DNA of 64,000 nucleotides from positions 1,302,001 through 1,366,000 of the forward strand of contig NZ_UGNX01000001.1 in NCBI RefSeq assembly GCF_900452415.1. The letters are read 5' to 3'. Made by a program: the position numbers and the translations under genes. Position 1 is the first letter of the stretch, and the number at the start of each line of letters is the position of its first letter. Origin of the DNA: Legionella cincinnatiensis (lineage in GTDB: Bacteria > Pseudomonadota > Gammaproteobacteria > Legionellales > Legionellaceae). This document shows, in pieces, positions 26,023-34,543 of this stretch. The notes beneath the pieces were generated by a model. It was not told the DNA's origin. It saw only the letters and a program-made list of their open reading frames with translations, and did no database searches.

Positions 26023-27123
26023 TTAGGAATTAGTGCACCTGTTAAGCTGACCATTATTGCAAGTACACCAGCTGCCGCCGCCACAACTTAAACAATGAGA
26101 CTTATCAATATTGCAATAGTCGCCACCAGTAGAGTTTCCTCCATCCCAACTGCAAAAACCTACCTCCGAACCCTGATGTTCTTTACAATAAGAACTTTGT
26201 TGTGGTTCTGAAGTGCACTGAGATGAAGCGGCTGAAGGAGCATTTACATTATCCTGACGCGTATAACCATCTCTTTGGCAGGCAGGTAGTGGCCCAGAAA
26301 CAGCTAAATCTTTAACGTGATCAGTCCAAGAGGCAGTTGGTTTCGCACAATCCATCATACGCGTCATAGCACAAGCAATCGAGTATTTATCTCCTAGGTT
26401 GCAGGGTTTAAAAAGCAATAACTCATAATTAGGTGGATCATCTTTACGTTTAAATCCTGTGAGTTGAGTGAGTTCATCAGGACATTTTACTCGTTCTGGT
26501 ACATATTTAAATTTATAATTTAAACCATTCTCGCCTCTGTATTTATTATCAAAGCCATATTTACATAACATTTGTAGGTTATTAGTTTGACCATTACTAC
26601 TTACTACCATGGGATATTCTGGCAAATTACTGCAATCAACTTCGTTTTGAATGCCACCATATACGAGCCCCCATTGAGACTTACTGCCGGAATACATGCT
26701 AATCTTGGGATCTCCTACGCATGCATTGAATGCGCCCATGCCGCCAGCCCCCATTTGTAAATCAAATTGATTGGGATTGTTCATGTCATATCCTGTATTT
26801 ACTACTTGGGCTATGATATCTTTTTGATCATCTTTAAATACTAGCCGAAAACAACTCCCTAAATGCTTATCGGTGCCAACTTGATCGCCTTCTCCCATAA
26901 ATGTGCCAACACCAAAATGTACATCTTGTCCAGTCTTATTTTTGAAGTTTTGCTCTGCTTGTTCCATTTGTGTGCTGCCTAAAGTCCAATCCATGCAAGC
27001 ATAAGCACAGGAGTTATTTTCAGGTTCAGCAGAAGAAGCATTTTGTGAAAAAAAGGATAAAACCGTCAGGAGACCAAGCCCGATTTTAAATTTGCTAGGC
27101 AAAATTATTGAAGCTATTTTCAT
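26023..27123 (-). CDS. Secreted GH45-like endoglucanase with a Cys-rich C-terminal region
   Basis: A 366-residue exported protein (signal peptide to ~residue 32, cleavage near SSA-E). The middle matches glycoside hydrolase family 45 in order: CFRLVFKDDQKDIIAQVVNTG, then NQFDLQMGAGGMGAFNACVG, then WGLVYGGIQNEVDC, then LCKYGFDNKY and VKCPDELTQLTGFKRKDD. Asp121 in the FDLQ block corresponds to the general acid of fungal GH45 enzymes. The usual N-terminal YWDCCKPSC segment with the second catalytic Asp is not obvious, so activity is uncertain. A ~60-residue Cys-rich tail follows (CSWDGG, CLSCGGGSWCTC). L. pneumophila is reported to secrete a GH45-like cellulase (CelA) by type II secretion; this may be its relative. 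An AAGGAG precedes the ATG. Confidence 0.75.
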   Translation of the reverse strand: MKIASIILPSKFKIGLGLLTVLSFFSQNASSAEPENNSCAYACMDWTLGSTQMEQAEQNFKNKTGQDVHFGVGTFMGEGDQVGTDKHLGSCFRLVFKDDQKDIIAQVVNTGYDMNNPNQFDLQMGAGGMGAFNACVGDPKISMYSGSKSQWGLVYGGIQNEVDCSNLPEYPMVVSSNGQTNNLQMLCKYGFDNKYRGENGLNYKFKYVPERVKCPDELTQLTGFKRKDDPPNYELLLFKPCNLGDKYSIACAMTRMMDCAKPTASWTDHVKDLAVSGPLPACQRDGYTRQDNVNAPSAASSQCTSEPQQSSYCKEHQGSEVGFCSWDGGNSTGGDYCNIDKSHCLSCGGGSWCTCNNGQLNRCTNS

Positions 27124-27360
27124 TTAGCTCTCCTTGGATAATGAAAATTGCGTTATTTATGAAAGTATAGAATAGTTTTAAGTGCTTAAATTGCTTAGAA
27201 ATCATCGCAATCTTAGGTAAATCATAACCACTTCATAAACGATACAGGCTTGTGGAGACTGGATAGAGCATTTAATTGGAATCAGTAGAAAAATATTGTA
27301 TCTTATCTATAAAGCATCATGTAATTCATGATTTTATAAACTTTCTCAATGAATGTGATC

Positions 27361-27978
27361 ATGGACAAACAGTGTTGGTTCAAATGGATAACTGAACTGC
27401 AAGGACTTTGCCAAGCGGGCTTAACCTATTCGAAGAATAGCTACGATATCGAACGGTTTCAGCGAATTGAACAAATTGTGGCACAAATGGCTGCTTACTG
27501 TTCCTCACAATCGGTAGAGGTTATCCACGGACATTTTCAAGTAGAAAAAGGCTATCCGACTCCCAAAATAGATGTTCGCGCAGTCATTCTCCAGAATGAA
27601 AAAATATTATTAGTCAAAGAAAGATCAGACGGGCTTTGGTCTTTGCCGGGTGGTTGGATCGATGTATCTGAGTCACCTTCAGAGGCCATTATCCGTGAAG
27701 TCCGCGAAGAAGCGGGTTATGATGTCAAAATCATAAAATTACTGGCTGTGTGGGATAAATTAAAGCACGATCATCCGCCACAATGGCCGCATAGTTATAA
27801 ATTAATTTTTTACGCCCAAATTCTATCCGAAAACTTTGAGCCTAACATAGAAATCCTTGATTTGGATTATTTTCCTCTCCATCAACTTCCTGAGCTATCC
27901 ACCCATAGGGTCACACAAAAGCAATTAGAGCGTTTGTATCAACTCATTATCAATCCTACTGACACGCAATATGATTAG
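27361..27978 (+). CDS. Nudix hydrolase with N-terminal NUDIX_N domain (ADP-ribose pyrophosphatase-like)
   Basis: Hydrolyses a nucleoside diphosphate linked to another moiety, most likely ADP-ribose-like. The Nudix box fits residues ~97-119 (GGWIDVSESPSEAIIREVRE, then EAG). The first ~65 residues are the helical NUDIX_N module seen in a group of bacterial ADP-ribose/phosphatase proteins. The second ATG (27361) is chosen for the protein start; an ATG at 27349 is also in frame and neither has a strong ribosome-binding site. No operon partner. Confidence 0.85.
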   Translation: MDKQCWFKWITELQGLCQAGLTYSKNSYDIERFQRIEQIVAQMAAYCSSQSVEVIHGHFQVEKGYPTPKIDVRAVILQNEKILLVKERSDGLWSLPGGWIDVSESPSEAIIREVREEAGYDVKIIKLLAVWDKLKHDHPPQWPHSYKLIFYAQILSENFEPNIEILDLDYFPLHQLPELSTHRVTQKQLERLYQLIINPTDTQYD

Positions 27979-28068
27979 GCACCGTACAGCCTATTATTAT
28001 GTAAAACCTAATAGAATAATTCAAAGTAGAGTTTATAAATTTAGCAAGCGCAGAAATAGACTTTGATT

Positions 28069-28221
28069 ATGCTTTTATATTTAGATCTTCGTAATAATGA
28101 TTTATCAGAATTGCCTACGTCATTATTGCAACTAAAATATTTAGAAAAAATTGATTTACGTTGTAACCATAAACTTATGTCTATTGTTCATCAATTCAAA
28201 ATATTGGTAAAAGCGAAATAG
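28069..28221 (+). pseudogene. Leucine-rich-repeat protein remnant
   Basis: A 50-residue open frame, with an in-frame stop just upstream, contains an unmistakable LRR unit: LYLDLRNNDLSELPTSLLQL, then the start of the next repeat (LEKIDLRCN), after which the pattern is lost and the frame ends. Legionella genomes carry many LRR effectors; this looks like the decayed scrap of one. It could still be a tiny expressed peptide, but no ribosome-binding site is seen. Confidence 0.55.
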
Positions 28222-28278
28222 AATTTATTATTTGCAAATCAATTTTCTAAATTAGGTCTTATAAGAGGAAGTTCATAT

Positions 28279-28304
28279 CCCCTAGCTTGAAATAAGTCTA
28301 GGGG
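28279..28304. terminator. Hairpin downstream of the HDxxH protein gene
   Basis: CCCCTAG and CTAGGGG pair around a 12-base loop, about 35 bases past the stop codon of the leftward gene at 28339. There is no T-run directly after the stem, so termination is only likely. Confidence 0.4.
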
Positions 28305-28338
28305 ACCAAGTATTTGCGAAAAAAATTCTGAATAGTTT

Positions 28339-29877
28339 CTAGAACCTTAATAAATTTTTTGACGAGGAATCTAAATGCGAATTTCTTTGAGGATTATTTC
28401 CTAAAAAACCAATTCTATTCATGGTTTGTACATCTCTAAAACTAACAACTGTATCGTCTATAGGCTTTCCAAGTTGTTGGGATTCTATTTCTTCATAGAT
28501 TTTTTGATCTTTATTTCTTAAATCTGATTTACCTAAATGATATTGTTTTTCCCATTCTTCTTTGTTTACAACCATATCTTCAATAAAAGCACGTTTCAAA
28601 TTTTTATGCAAAGCAGGTTTTAAAGAAGGTACATAAAATAAATCACCAAAGGCTTCCGCATACGATGATCGGTATTCAGGATCAAAAACTGTATCAATAT
28701 CAGGGGGGTATGAATGAATTAACTCACCATCCACCAAAATTTCATCGACAGGACGACTTTGAAAGTTTTGGGGATGGTTCTTTGCTATCCATGCCAGCCG
28801 CATTCTGGCTTTAGCAACATTCTCTGACATTGCTATTTCGCGCATTGCATGATATACATCGTGAATGGCACCAGCAAAGGCTGTTTCTGATGGATGGCCG
28901 TCAATTTTCGTTCTAAATCCGCCCCAATCATTTTGATACCTATTTGCTATGCTTTTTTCTGGCATATACATAGCCATAGCGATTTTTCCAAAAGATTTTA
29001 AGTCAGCGTAATGTTCAGGGTCAACATAACCATAAGTGGGAATTAATTCTACGGGATTTCTACCTAAGGTCTTTGCTTTTGCATTGATGGCTGCCTGAAA
29101 CATGCTAAAGCTTGGCACAAGCATTATTTTTTCTGTTACTAATCCATCTTGGGAATCAACAAGCCAATCCAATACACGCATGCATTTTAATACTTTTTGT
29201 ATATTGGCAATAATACTAGACCAACACCCTTCTTCCGGAGTGACCAGAATATGAAAAAATTGCTCTGTAGAAGGAGCTTTGGCCATTTCTTCGCAAAAAT
29301 GACTCCATTCGGAGTTATTAAAATTGAAAAAACGTTGCATTAATGGTTTTCGCATTCGCCATGGCATATCAGATACTGACATACCACTTTTGGGTAGAAT
29401 CATCGCGTTGTAAATAAGTCTTTTAACCGAAGTAGGTATCCCTTGTAGATTCGCTAAGGAAAACAGATTAAACGTTGTTGTGAGTTCATCATTATCATTC
29501 ACATATTTATGAATAAAATATATCATGGGATTTACATATAAAGTACGAATTGCTGAATCAAGAATATGGAGTGTTGCTAATTGATTTACCGATATTTTCC
29601 CCTCTCTTAAATTTCTTAGTGCTGCCAAAAATAAAATTCGTGACTCCTTAATGTTTAAACCCACCAGTTCATCTTGTGAAAGCTCTTTGCAGAGTAATTG
29701 AGCTCGTTCAATAACCACATCACTATCCAATTCAGTAATAATATATTCGCGTTCTTCTGCTGGAAGAGAAAGCATTAATTCATAATAAGGAATTATGTAT
29801 AGCTTATCTACGGTTGAAATGTTTTGAAGGGGCTTTTCCTGTTTTTTCTGTAGATCAGCTTCTATTTCTTTTCTCAT
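28339..29877 (-). CDS. Large protein of unknown function with an HDxxH motif, effector candidate
   Basis: A 512-residue mainly helical soluble protein. The ATG at 29877 follows GGGGGT six bases upstream, better than the upstream in-frame ATG at 29898. There is no signal peptide or membrane segment. A possible metal-binding motif, HDVYHAMRE, lies at about residues 338-346 inside a conserved-looking block (FAGAIHDVYHAMREIAMSE), recalling the HDxxH(x)nE zinc/iron motif of COQ4-like proteins, though nothing else matches COQ4. A second well-ordered block is PTYGYVDPEHYADLKSFGK. The gene lies in an accessory stretch between an LRR remnant and IS debris, and a translocated-effector role is plausible but unproven. 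Confidence 0.65.
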   Translation of the reverse strand: MRKEIEADLQKKQEKPLQNISTVDKLYIIPYYELMLSLPAEEREYIITELDSDVVIERAQLLCKELSQDELVGLNIKESRILFLAALRNLREGKISVNQLATLHILDSAIRTLYVNPMIYFIHKYVNDNDELTTTFNLFSLANLQGIPTSVKRLIYNAMILPKSGMSVSDMPWRMRKPLMQRFFNFNNSEWSHFCEEMAKAPSTEQFFHILVTPEEGCWSSIIANIQKVLKCMRVLDWLVDSQDGLVTEKIMLVPSFSMFQAAINAKAKTLGRNPVELIPTYGYVDPEHYADLKSFGKIAMAMYMPEKSIANRYQNDWGGFRTKIDGHPSETAFAGAIHDVYHAMREIAMSENVAKARMRLAWIAKNHPQNFQSRPVDEILVDGELIHSYPPDIDTVFDPEYRSSYAEAFGDLFYVPSLKPALHKNLKRAFIEDMVVNKEEWEKQYHLGKSDLRNKDQKIYEEIESQQLGKPIDDTVVSFRDVQTMNRIGFLGNNPQRNSHLDSSSKNLLRF

Positions 29878-30005
29878 TAAATACCCCCAGTGTTTCAATC
29901 AATAAATTTTATACTTCGTCATTATAAGCATTTTTTATATCAAGGATAACTGTTGAAATTTACTAGGTAAGTAAAACGTGTATTTGAAAATGATCTTGCC
30001 CTGAA

Positions 30006-30121
30006 AAAACGGAAATCTGACTAAGTGGCTTTCATCAAAAGATGAAATTCATTCAACATTGCGCTTATGGTTTTAGAAATTTTGAAAACTCCAGATTAAG
30101 GGTTAAAGTTTTGTGTTCTTG
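30006..30121 (+). pseudogene. C-terminal remnant of an ISL3-family transposase (copy A)
   Basis: Reading from 30030 gives GFHQKMKFIQHCAYGFRNFE, then NSRLRVKVLCS and a stop. This is closely similar to the end of the second transposase at 30302-31033 (GFHRKMKLIQRRAYGFRNFE and so on). The part before it (CGGAAATCTGAC) also matches but in a shifted frame with a deletion. Only about 35 codons survive. An IS end sequence follows directly. Confidence 0.75.
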
Positions 30122-30123
30122 AT

Positions 30124-30148
30124 TAATGCCCGTAAATGGGAAAGAGCC
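30124..30148 (+). repeat. ISL3-type IS right-end sequence, copy A
   Basis: The sequence TGCCCGTAAATGGGAAAGAG, ending in CC, matches the two copies at 31030-31064 and 31065-31100. Read inward on the opposite strand it begins GGCTCTTTCCC, the style of ISL3-family terminal inverted repeats. It directly follows transposase remnant A. Confidence 0.65.
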
Positions 30149-30162
30149 GCGATATATAGCAC

Positions 30163-30307
30163 GCGTAGCCTGGTTGCTCGCAACCAGGATTTCACCTGAT
30201 GTTCGATCCTTTAATGCCAGCGTAAAAAAATACGTACCGCCCCGAGTTTTTATTATTACAAAAGCGGCCCCTTTGATAAATCCTGGTTGCGAGCAACCAG
30301 GCTACGC
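30163..30307. repeat. Inverted pair of REP-like hairpins (REPIN-like unit)
   Basis: Two perfectly complementary 30-base arms (30163-30192 and 30278-30307) flank 85 bases. Each arm is itself a hairpin (CCTGGTTGC-TC-GCAACCAGG) preceded by GCGTAG. Paired REP sequences in inverted orientation form REPIN/BIME units, which are usually mobilised by RAYT (TnpA-REP) transposases. No RAYT gene is in the window. The right arm joins the truncated ISL3 transposase. Confidence 0.75.
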
Positions 30308-31033
30308 TTGCTGGGTATTGATGAACATTTTTTTAGTCGAAAACAAGGATTTGCCACAACGATTTGTGACCTTAAGAAACATAAAATTTTTGATATTGTT
30401 AAAGGAAGAAGTGAGACAGACCTTTCGAGTTATCTTGCTTCTTTGGTAAGAAAGGAACGCGTTAAAGTGTGTATGGACTTAAGTAGTACGTACCGTTCCA
30501 TTGTTAAAAAACATTTTCCCAATGCCAAAATAGTGGCTGACCGCTTTCATGTCATTCGCTTACTTCAACATCAATGTATGATGACCTACCGCGAATTATC
30601 GGGCCAAATAAAAAATAACAGAGGCATCTTGGCTTTACTGCGTACACGCCCTGATAGATTATCACCCCAACGAATGCTTAAACGTGATGCCTTTCTCGAA
30701 GATAACCCAGCAATAAATGCTATATATCAATTTCAGCAACAACTTCATTCATTGCTCCTACATAAATCCATGAATAAAGATTGGTGTAAAAAAATGATTC
30801 CTCTATTTTTAGATAAGCTTGATGAGTTAAAAAATAGTCCGTTTAAAGCCCTGGCAGCTCTTGGAAAGACTTTCTGTCAATGGAAGGAAGAGATAGTGCG
30901 TATGTGGCGTTTCAGAAAGTCTAATGGGATTACTGAAGGCTTTCATAGAAAGATGAAGTTGATTCAAAGAAGAGCTTATGGCTTTCGTAACTTTGAAAAT
31001 TACAGAACTCGTGTTAGGGTGCTGTGCTGTTAA
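30302..31033 (+). pseudogene. ISL3-family transposase, 5'-truncated (copy B)
   Basis: About 240 residues of an ISL3 transposase (normally ~400). The frame begins exactly at the DDE catalytic domain (LLGIDEHFF, first catalytic Asp) and contains CMDLSSTYR (second Asp) and the following KIVADRFHVIRLL block. It runs through WRFRKSNGITEGFHRK (catalytic Glu) to a normal C-terminus. The N-terminal zinc-finger and helix-turn-helix region is gone; its place is taken by the REP pair. It is therefore not expected to be active. IS right ends follow at once. Confidence 0.85.
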
Positions 31034-31100
31034 ATGTGAGTGCCCCCGTAAATGGGAAAGAGCCTTAAATAGTGAGTGCCCCCGTAATTGGGAAAGAGCC
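31030..31100 (+). repeat. Two tandem ISL3-type IS right ends
   Basis: 31030-31064 and 31065-31100 are direct repeats of ~35 bases (TTAAAT-x-GTGAGTGCCCCCGTAA-x-TGGGAAAGAGCC), differing only by one inserted base and one A/T change. The first is the natural end of transposase copy B. The second is the last trace of another copy (C) whose body has been lost. A further GAAAGAGCCGCGAT follows, also partly present after copy A's end. Confidence 0.75.
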
Positions 31101-31139
31101 GAAAGAGCCGCGATGCCTTCGGAATAGAGCCTTTGGTAA

Positions 31140-31216
31140 TGGTGGCTATGGGTGGACTCGAACCACCGACCTCAGCATTATGAGTGCCGCGCTCTAACCG
31201 GCTGAGCTACATAGCC
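31140..31216 (-). tRNA. tRNA-Met (CAT), elongator
   Basis: Read on the minus strand, 77 bases from GGCTATG fold as a full cloverleaf: seven-base acceptor stem, D arm (GCTC...GAGC), anticodon stem CGGCA/TGCTG with loop CTCATAA (anticodon CAT), T arm with GGTTCGAGTCC, and an encoded CCA end. The sequence resembles E. coli elongator tRNA-Met. IS debris abuts its 3' side (31100 and left). Confidence 0.95.
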
Positions 31217-31422
31217 ACAAGACGCGTGATTTTGTCGTTTTAATGAGAGTATGTCAAGTCTATTAAGGGATTTTTTTATATTTTTATTTAATATGAGTTT
31301 AAATTCAGGAAATAATGGTAATTTTTGATTGGAGTGGGTTAATTTTTAACCGGGAAAAGATGCTATTTAAAATGGATTGAGTTATATTTTTTATCGTAGG
31401 TATTGTGAATAAAAGCAATTTG

Positions 31423-31448
31423 AGCCTGGGTATGGTTTTACCCAGGCT
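31423..31448 (-). terminator. Terminator hairpin of the miaB-rluD-pgeF-degP/Q operon
   Basis: AGCCTGGGTA and TACCCAGGCT pair in a perfect ten-base stem just after the protease stop codon (reading leftward). No long T-run follows on the minus strand. Confidence 0.55.
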
Positions 31449-31458
31449 ATGAAAAAAA

Positions 31459-32847
31459 CTAAATAATCAATAAATACATTGCGCCAGGTCCACGTAGTAT
31501 TTGAACCAATAGCTCTTGCTTTTTCTGCAGCGCGATTTGTTGCAGAGACTTCACGTCTTTTACAGGAGCTTTATTTGCAGAAATAATAATATCTCCGGGT
31601 CTTAGACCAGCGCGCCATCCTGCACTTGTTTCTGAGGCCCCAACAACTTGTACCCCTATTACATTACCATGAGGTGGAGTTTCTTGCTCAAAATTTCTTA
31701 ATGCTAATCCATAGAGGAAAGGATTTTCAGACTGAAGTTTTTGCTCATGAGATTTGATGTCAGTTACAACAGCATCAAGGGTAATAGGTTTACCATCACG
31801 TTGAACAATCATTTTAACATTTGAGCCCACACGTAAGAGGCTGATTGTTGTTTTTACTTGGGTTGCTTGGGTGATTTTAGTATTGTTAATTTGAGTAATT
31901 ATATCACCTGACTTTAAACCAGCTCGTTCAGCAGGAGAGTTTGGATTAACCTGTGATACTAATGCCCCTTGAAAATCTTCAGAATAGCCTAAGGAGTGGG
32001 CAAGTTCAGGGGTTAAATGTTGAACATATATACCCATTAATCCTCGGTGAATAGAGCCAAATTTGATTATTTGTTGTGCTACATCTTTAGCCATATTAAT
32101 AGGGATGGCAAATCCTATACCTACATTCCCACCATAGGGTGAAAGAATCGCTGTGTTAATTCCTATTAATTCTCCTTTGGTATTTACTAAAGCACCACCA
32201 GAATTACCTGGGTTAATTGCTGCATCAGTTTGAATAAAGTTTTCTACACCTTCAATATTTAAATCACTGCGTTTTAAAGCGCTGACAATACCAAAAGTTG
32301 CTGACTGGCTATTACCAAAACTATTTAGGCCAAAAGGATTACCGATAGCAACTACAAAATCACCCACTTGCAATTGATCTGAATCACCTATAGGTAACGA
32401 TTTTAGATTTGTAGCATTGATTTTTAATACCGCTAAATCAGTTTCACTATCACTACCAATCAATTTTGCCTTCAATCGTCGGCCATCTTCTAAGGTTATG
32501 GTGATAAGGGTAGCATTACGAATGACATGATCATTGGTAATAATAATTCCATTTTGGGCATTTAAAATAACACCAGAGCCAATGCTTTCAAATTTACGTC
32601 CTTTTTCTGGAGCTGCTTGATGAGGGCGTCGGGTATTCAGTGCTTCATCATCATTTCTAGAAGAGGCTCCAGGAGGTGTTGCATCAGCAGGCAAATAACC
32701 TTGTACTGCAACATTAACAATAGCCGGCATTATATTTTTTAAAACCGGAGCAAGACTCGGAATCGGTGAGGCTTCATCAGCCGCATATGTAGCAGAAGCG
32801 GTTAGAAGAAGCAGGGTACTTATAAATAATTTGATACGTTTTATCAT
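31459..32847 (-). CDS. Periplasmic DegP/DegQ-type serine endoprotease
   Basis: Do-family protease and chaperone of envelope quality control, 462 residues. A signal peptide ends near YAAD (residue 23). The trypsin-like triad is His107 (TNDHVIRN), Asp137 (TDLAVLK) and Ser216 (GNSGGAL). Two PDZ domains follow (~residues 255-345 and ~375-455). The Q-linker (residues ~55-85) is short, which is closer to DegQ than DegP. It is the last gene of an operon with miaB, rluD and pgeF, three bases behind pgeF. Confidence 0.93.
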   Translation of the reverse strand: MIKRIKLFISTLLLLTASATYAADEASPIPSLAPVLKNIMPAIVNVAVQGYLPADATPPGASSRNDDEALNTRRPHQAAPEKGRKFESIGSGVILNAQNGIIITNDHVIRNATLITITLEDGRRLKAKLIGSDSETDLAVLKINATNLKSLPIGDSDQLQVGDFVVAIGNPFGLNSFGNSQSATFGIVSALKRSDLNIEGVENFIQTDAAINPGNSGGALVNTKGELIGINTAILSPYGGNVGIGFAIPINMAKDVAQQIIKFGSIHRGLMGIYVQHLTPELAHSLGYSEDFQGALVSQVNPNSPAERAGLKSGDIITQINNTKITQATQVKTTISLLRVGSNVKMIVQRDGKPITLDAVVTDIKSHEQKLQSENPFLYGLALRNFEQETPPHGNVIGVQVVGASETSAGWRAGLRPGDIIISANKAPVKDVKSLQQIALQKKQELLVQILRGPGAMYLLII

Positions 32848-32850
32848 ATT

Positions 32851-33588
32851 TTAGTCCTGAGGTTGATCATTAAACCAGATTAAGGTAGCTATTCTACCTG
32901 TTTGTGAGGTTCTTCGGTAGGAATAGAACTCATTTTTTAACTCAAAAGTACATAATTCTGACTGATAAACACCTTTAATTCCTTTAGAATGTAAGACAAT
33001 TTCAGCGATTAAAGATAAATTAGCGAGCCATTTTTCCTTTACAGGCTTGAACGCTTGTTTACTGAAAGGATAAGTGGTAATGAATTTTTGATAGACTTCC
33101 TCACCTACTTCATAACATTGGTGGCAAATGGATGGGCCAATCCAGGCTAGTAGTTCCGATGCTAGACTGTTCATTTTATCCAGTGTATTTTCAATAATAC
33201 CATGAGCCAATCCTTTCCATCCAGCATGAATTGCTGCAATCTCAGTGCCTTGTACGTTACATAGCATAATAGGTAAGCAATCCGCAGTAAGAATTACTAA
33301 GGGATGATTCTTCGAACGAGTTATTGAGGCATCTGCATTTCTATTTGAATCTTCTTCGATTATGACACAATGGGTGCTATGTGTTTGCTTTAACCATTGA
33401 GGTTCGCCAGGTAGCTGCAATAGTTCAATCAGTTGCTGCCTATTTTGCATCACTTGAAGGTCATTATCACCAATACCTAAGCCCATATTATTGCTTTCAT
33501 AAGGTGCTTGGCTAAACCCTGAAAGTCGCGTAGTACTCAAGGCTGTAATATTTTCTGGGGCAAGCCAATTCGCTAATTTAGTCTTCAT
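32851..33588 (-). CDS. pgeF: PgeF/YfiH-family protein (LACC1-like multifunctional purine nucleoside phosphorylase/peptidoglycan editing)
   Basis: A 245-residue protein of the YfiH/DUF152 family, once called polyphenol oxidase. The metal/active-site residues are present: His in KQTHSTHC, Cys in TADCLP and His in IHAGWKGL. E. coli PgeF corrects mis-incorporated amino acids in peptidoglycan precursors, and the human homologue LACC1 has purine-nucleoside phosphorylase activity. The gene overlaps rluD by 11 bases, the same neighbourhood as in E. coli (rluD-pgeF). Confidence 0.92.
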   Translation of the reverse strand: MKTKLANWLAPENITALSTTRLSGFSQAPYESNNMGLGIGDNDLQVMQNRQQLIELLQLPGEPQWLKQTHSTHCVIIEEDSNRNADASITRSKNHPLVILTADCLPIMLCNVQGTEIAAIHAGWKGLAHGIIENTLDKMNSLASELLAWIGPSICHQCYEVGEEVYQKFITTYPFSKQAFKPVKEKWLANLSLIAEIVLHSKGIKGVYQSELCTFELKNEFYSYRRTSQTGRIATLIWFNDQPQD

Positions 33589-34543
33589 AATGCTCGTCCA
33601 ATGTGTTTAGAAGGAGCTTAAAATCATCAGGCATAGGAGCCATAAGCGTCAACTCTTTTTCTGTTTTTGGATGATAAAATGAGAGAGTGCGTGCGTGTAG
33701 TGCTTGTCTTTTAAAGTTTTGAAATAGGGTGCGTAAGTGCTCGGATGCGTGCGTTGGAAATCGCATACGTGTTCCATAAAGCGGATCACCAACTACCGGA
33801 TGGTGGATATATGCTAGATGAACCCTGATTTGGTGTGTTCGTCCAGTCATGAGGTTGACATCCAATAAAGTAAAATCATGATACTGCTTTTTTACTGAAT
33901 AATGAGTTATGGCTTGTTTTCCATGTTCTTGTACAGCCATTTTTAGTCGATTTCTAGGATGTCGTCCAAACCCTGTATCAATAGTGCCGCCAGAAATAAT
34001 GTGGCCTTGCACTAAAGTAATGTAATGACGTTTAATTTCACGGGCTTGCATTTGGCGTATCAAAGAAGTATGTGCGGGTAAGGTTTTAGCTACGATTAAA
34101 AGACCGGTTGTGTCTTTATCGAGTCGATGGACAATTCCTGCTCGAGGTAAATGAGTGAGTGAGGGGGCATGATGTAATAAGGCATTAACCAATGTATGTT
34201 CTTTATTTCCAGCACCAGGATGAACAACCATATGTGCTGGTTTGTTGAGCACTAAAACATCTTCATCTTCATAGATAATATTTAAAGGAATTTCTTCTGG
34301 AACACAATGCTCTAAATGAACATCTGTTTTATTAAAATCAACATTAATCTCGATTAGGTCACCATCCTCAACTTTGTCTTTGGGTTTACACGATTGGTGA
34401 TTAAGCGTTATTGTGCCACTTTTAATCCAGCTACTGATTTGTGAGCGCGAATAGTCAGGGAGTAGATGCGCGAGTACACTATCTATGCGTTGATTATGGT
34501 ACTCGCGAGGAATGGTCAATTGTTTTTGAATATGTTCTATCAT
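33578..34543 (-). CDS. rluD: 23S rRNA pseudouridine(1911/1915/1917) synthase
   Basis: The N-terminal S4 RNA-binding domain (residues ~15-75, RIDSVLAHLLPDYSRSQISS) is followed by the RluA-type catalytic domain with HRLDKDTTGLLI (catalytic Asp) and GRTHQIRVHLA. At 321 residues it has the RluD length. Its ATG overlaps the miaB stop (TAATG), and its own end overlaps pgeF, so the three are translationally coupled. Confidence 0.94.
   Translation of the reverse strand: MIEHIQKQLTIPREYHNQRIDSVLAHLLPDYSRSQISSWIKSGTITLNHQSCKPKDKVEDGDLIEINVDFNKTDVHLEHCVPEEIPLNIIYEDEDVLVLNKPAHMVVHPGAGNKEHTLVNALLHHAPSLTHLPRAGIVHRLDKDTTGLLIVAKTLPAHTSLIRQMQAREIKRHYITLVQGHIISGGTIDTGFGRHPRNRLKMAVQEHGKQAITHYSVKKQYHDFTLLDVNLMTGRTHQIRVHLAYIHHPVVGDPLYGTRMRFPTHASEHLRTLFQNFKRQALHARTLSFYHPKTEKELTLMAPMPDDFKLLLNTLDEHYED

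Noticed and set aside
30126..30449. A 107-residue open frame across the REP pair and the start of the transposase
   Set aside because: It runs through the inverted repeats and in a different frame from the transposase that clearly continues; no family resemblance.
31101..31216. tRNA-Met as an integration site of a genomic island
   Set aside because: No integrase gene and no duplicated tRNA end are visible; only IS remnants adjoin it.
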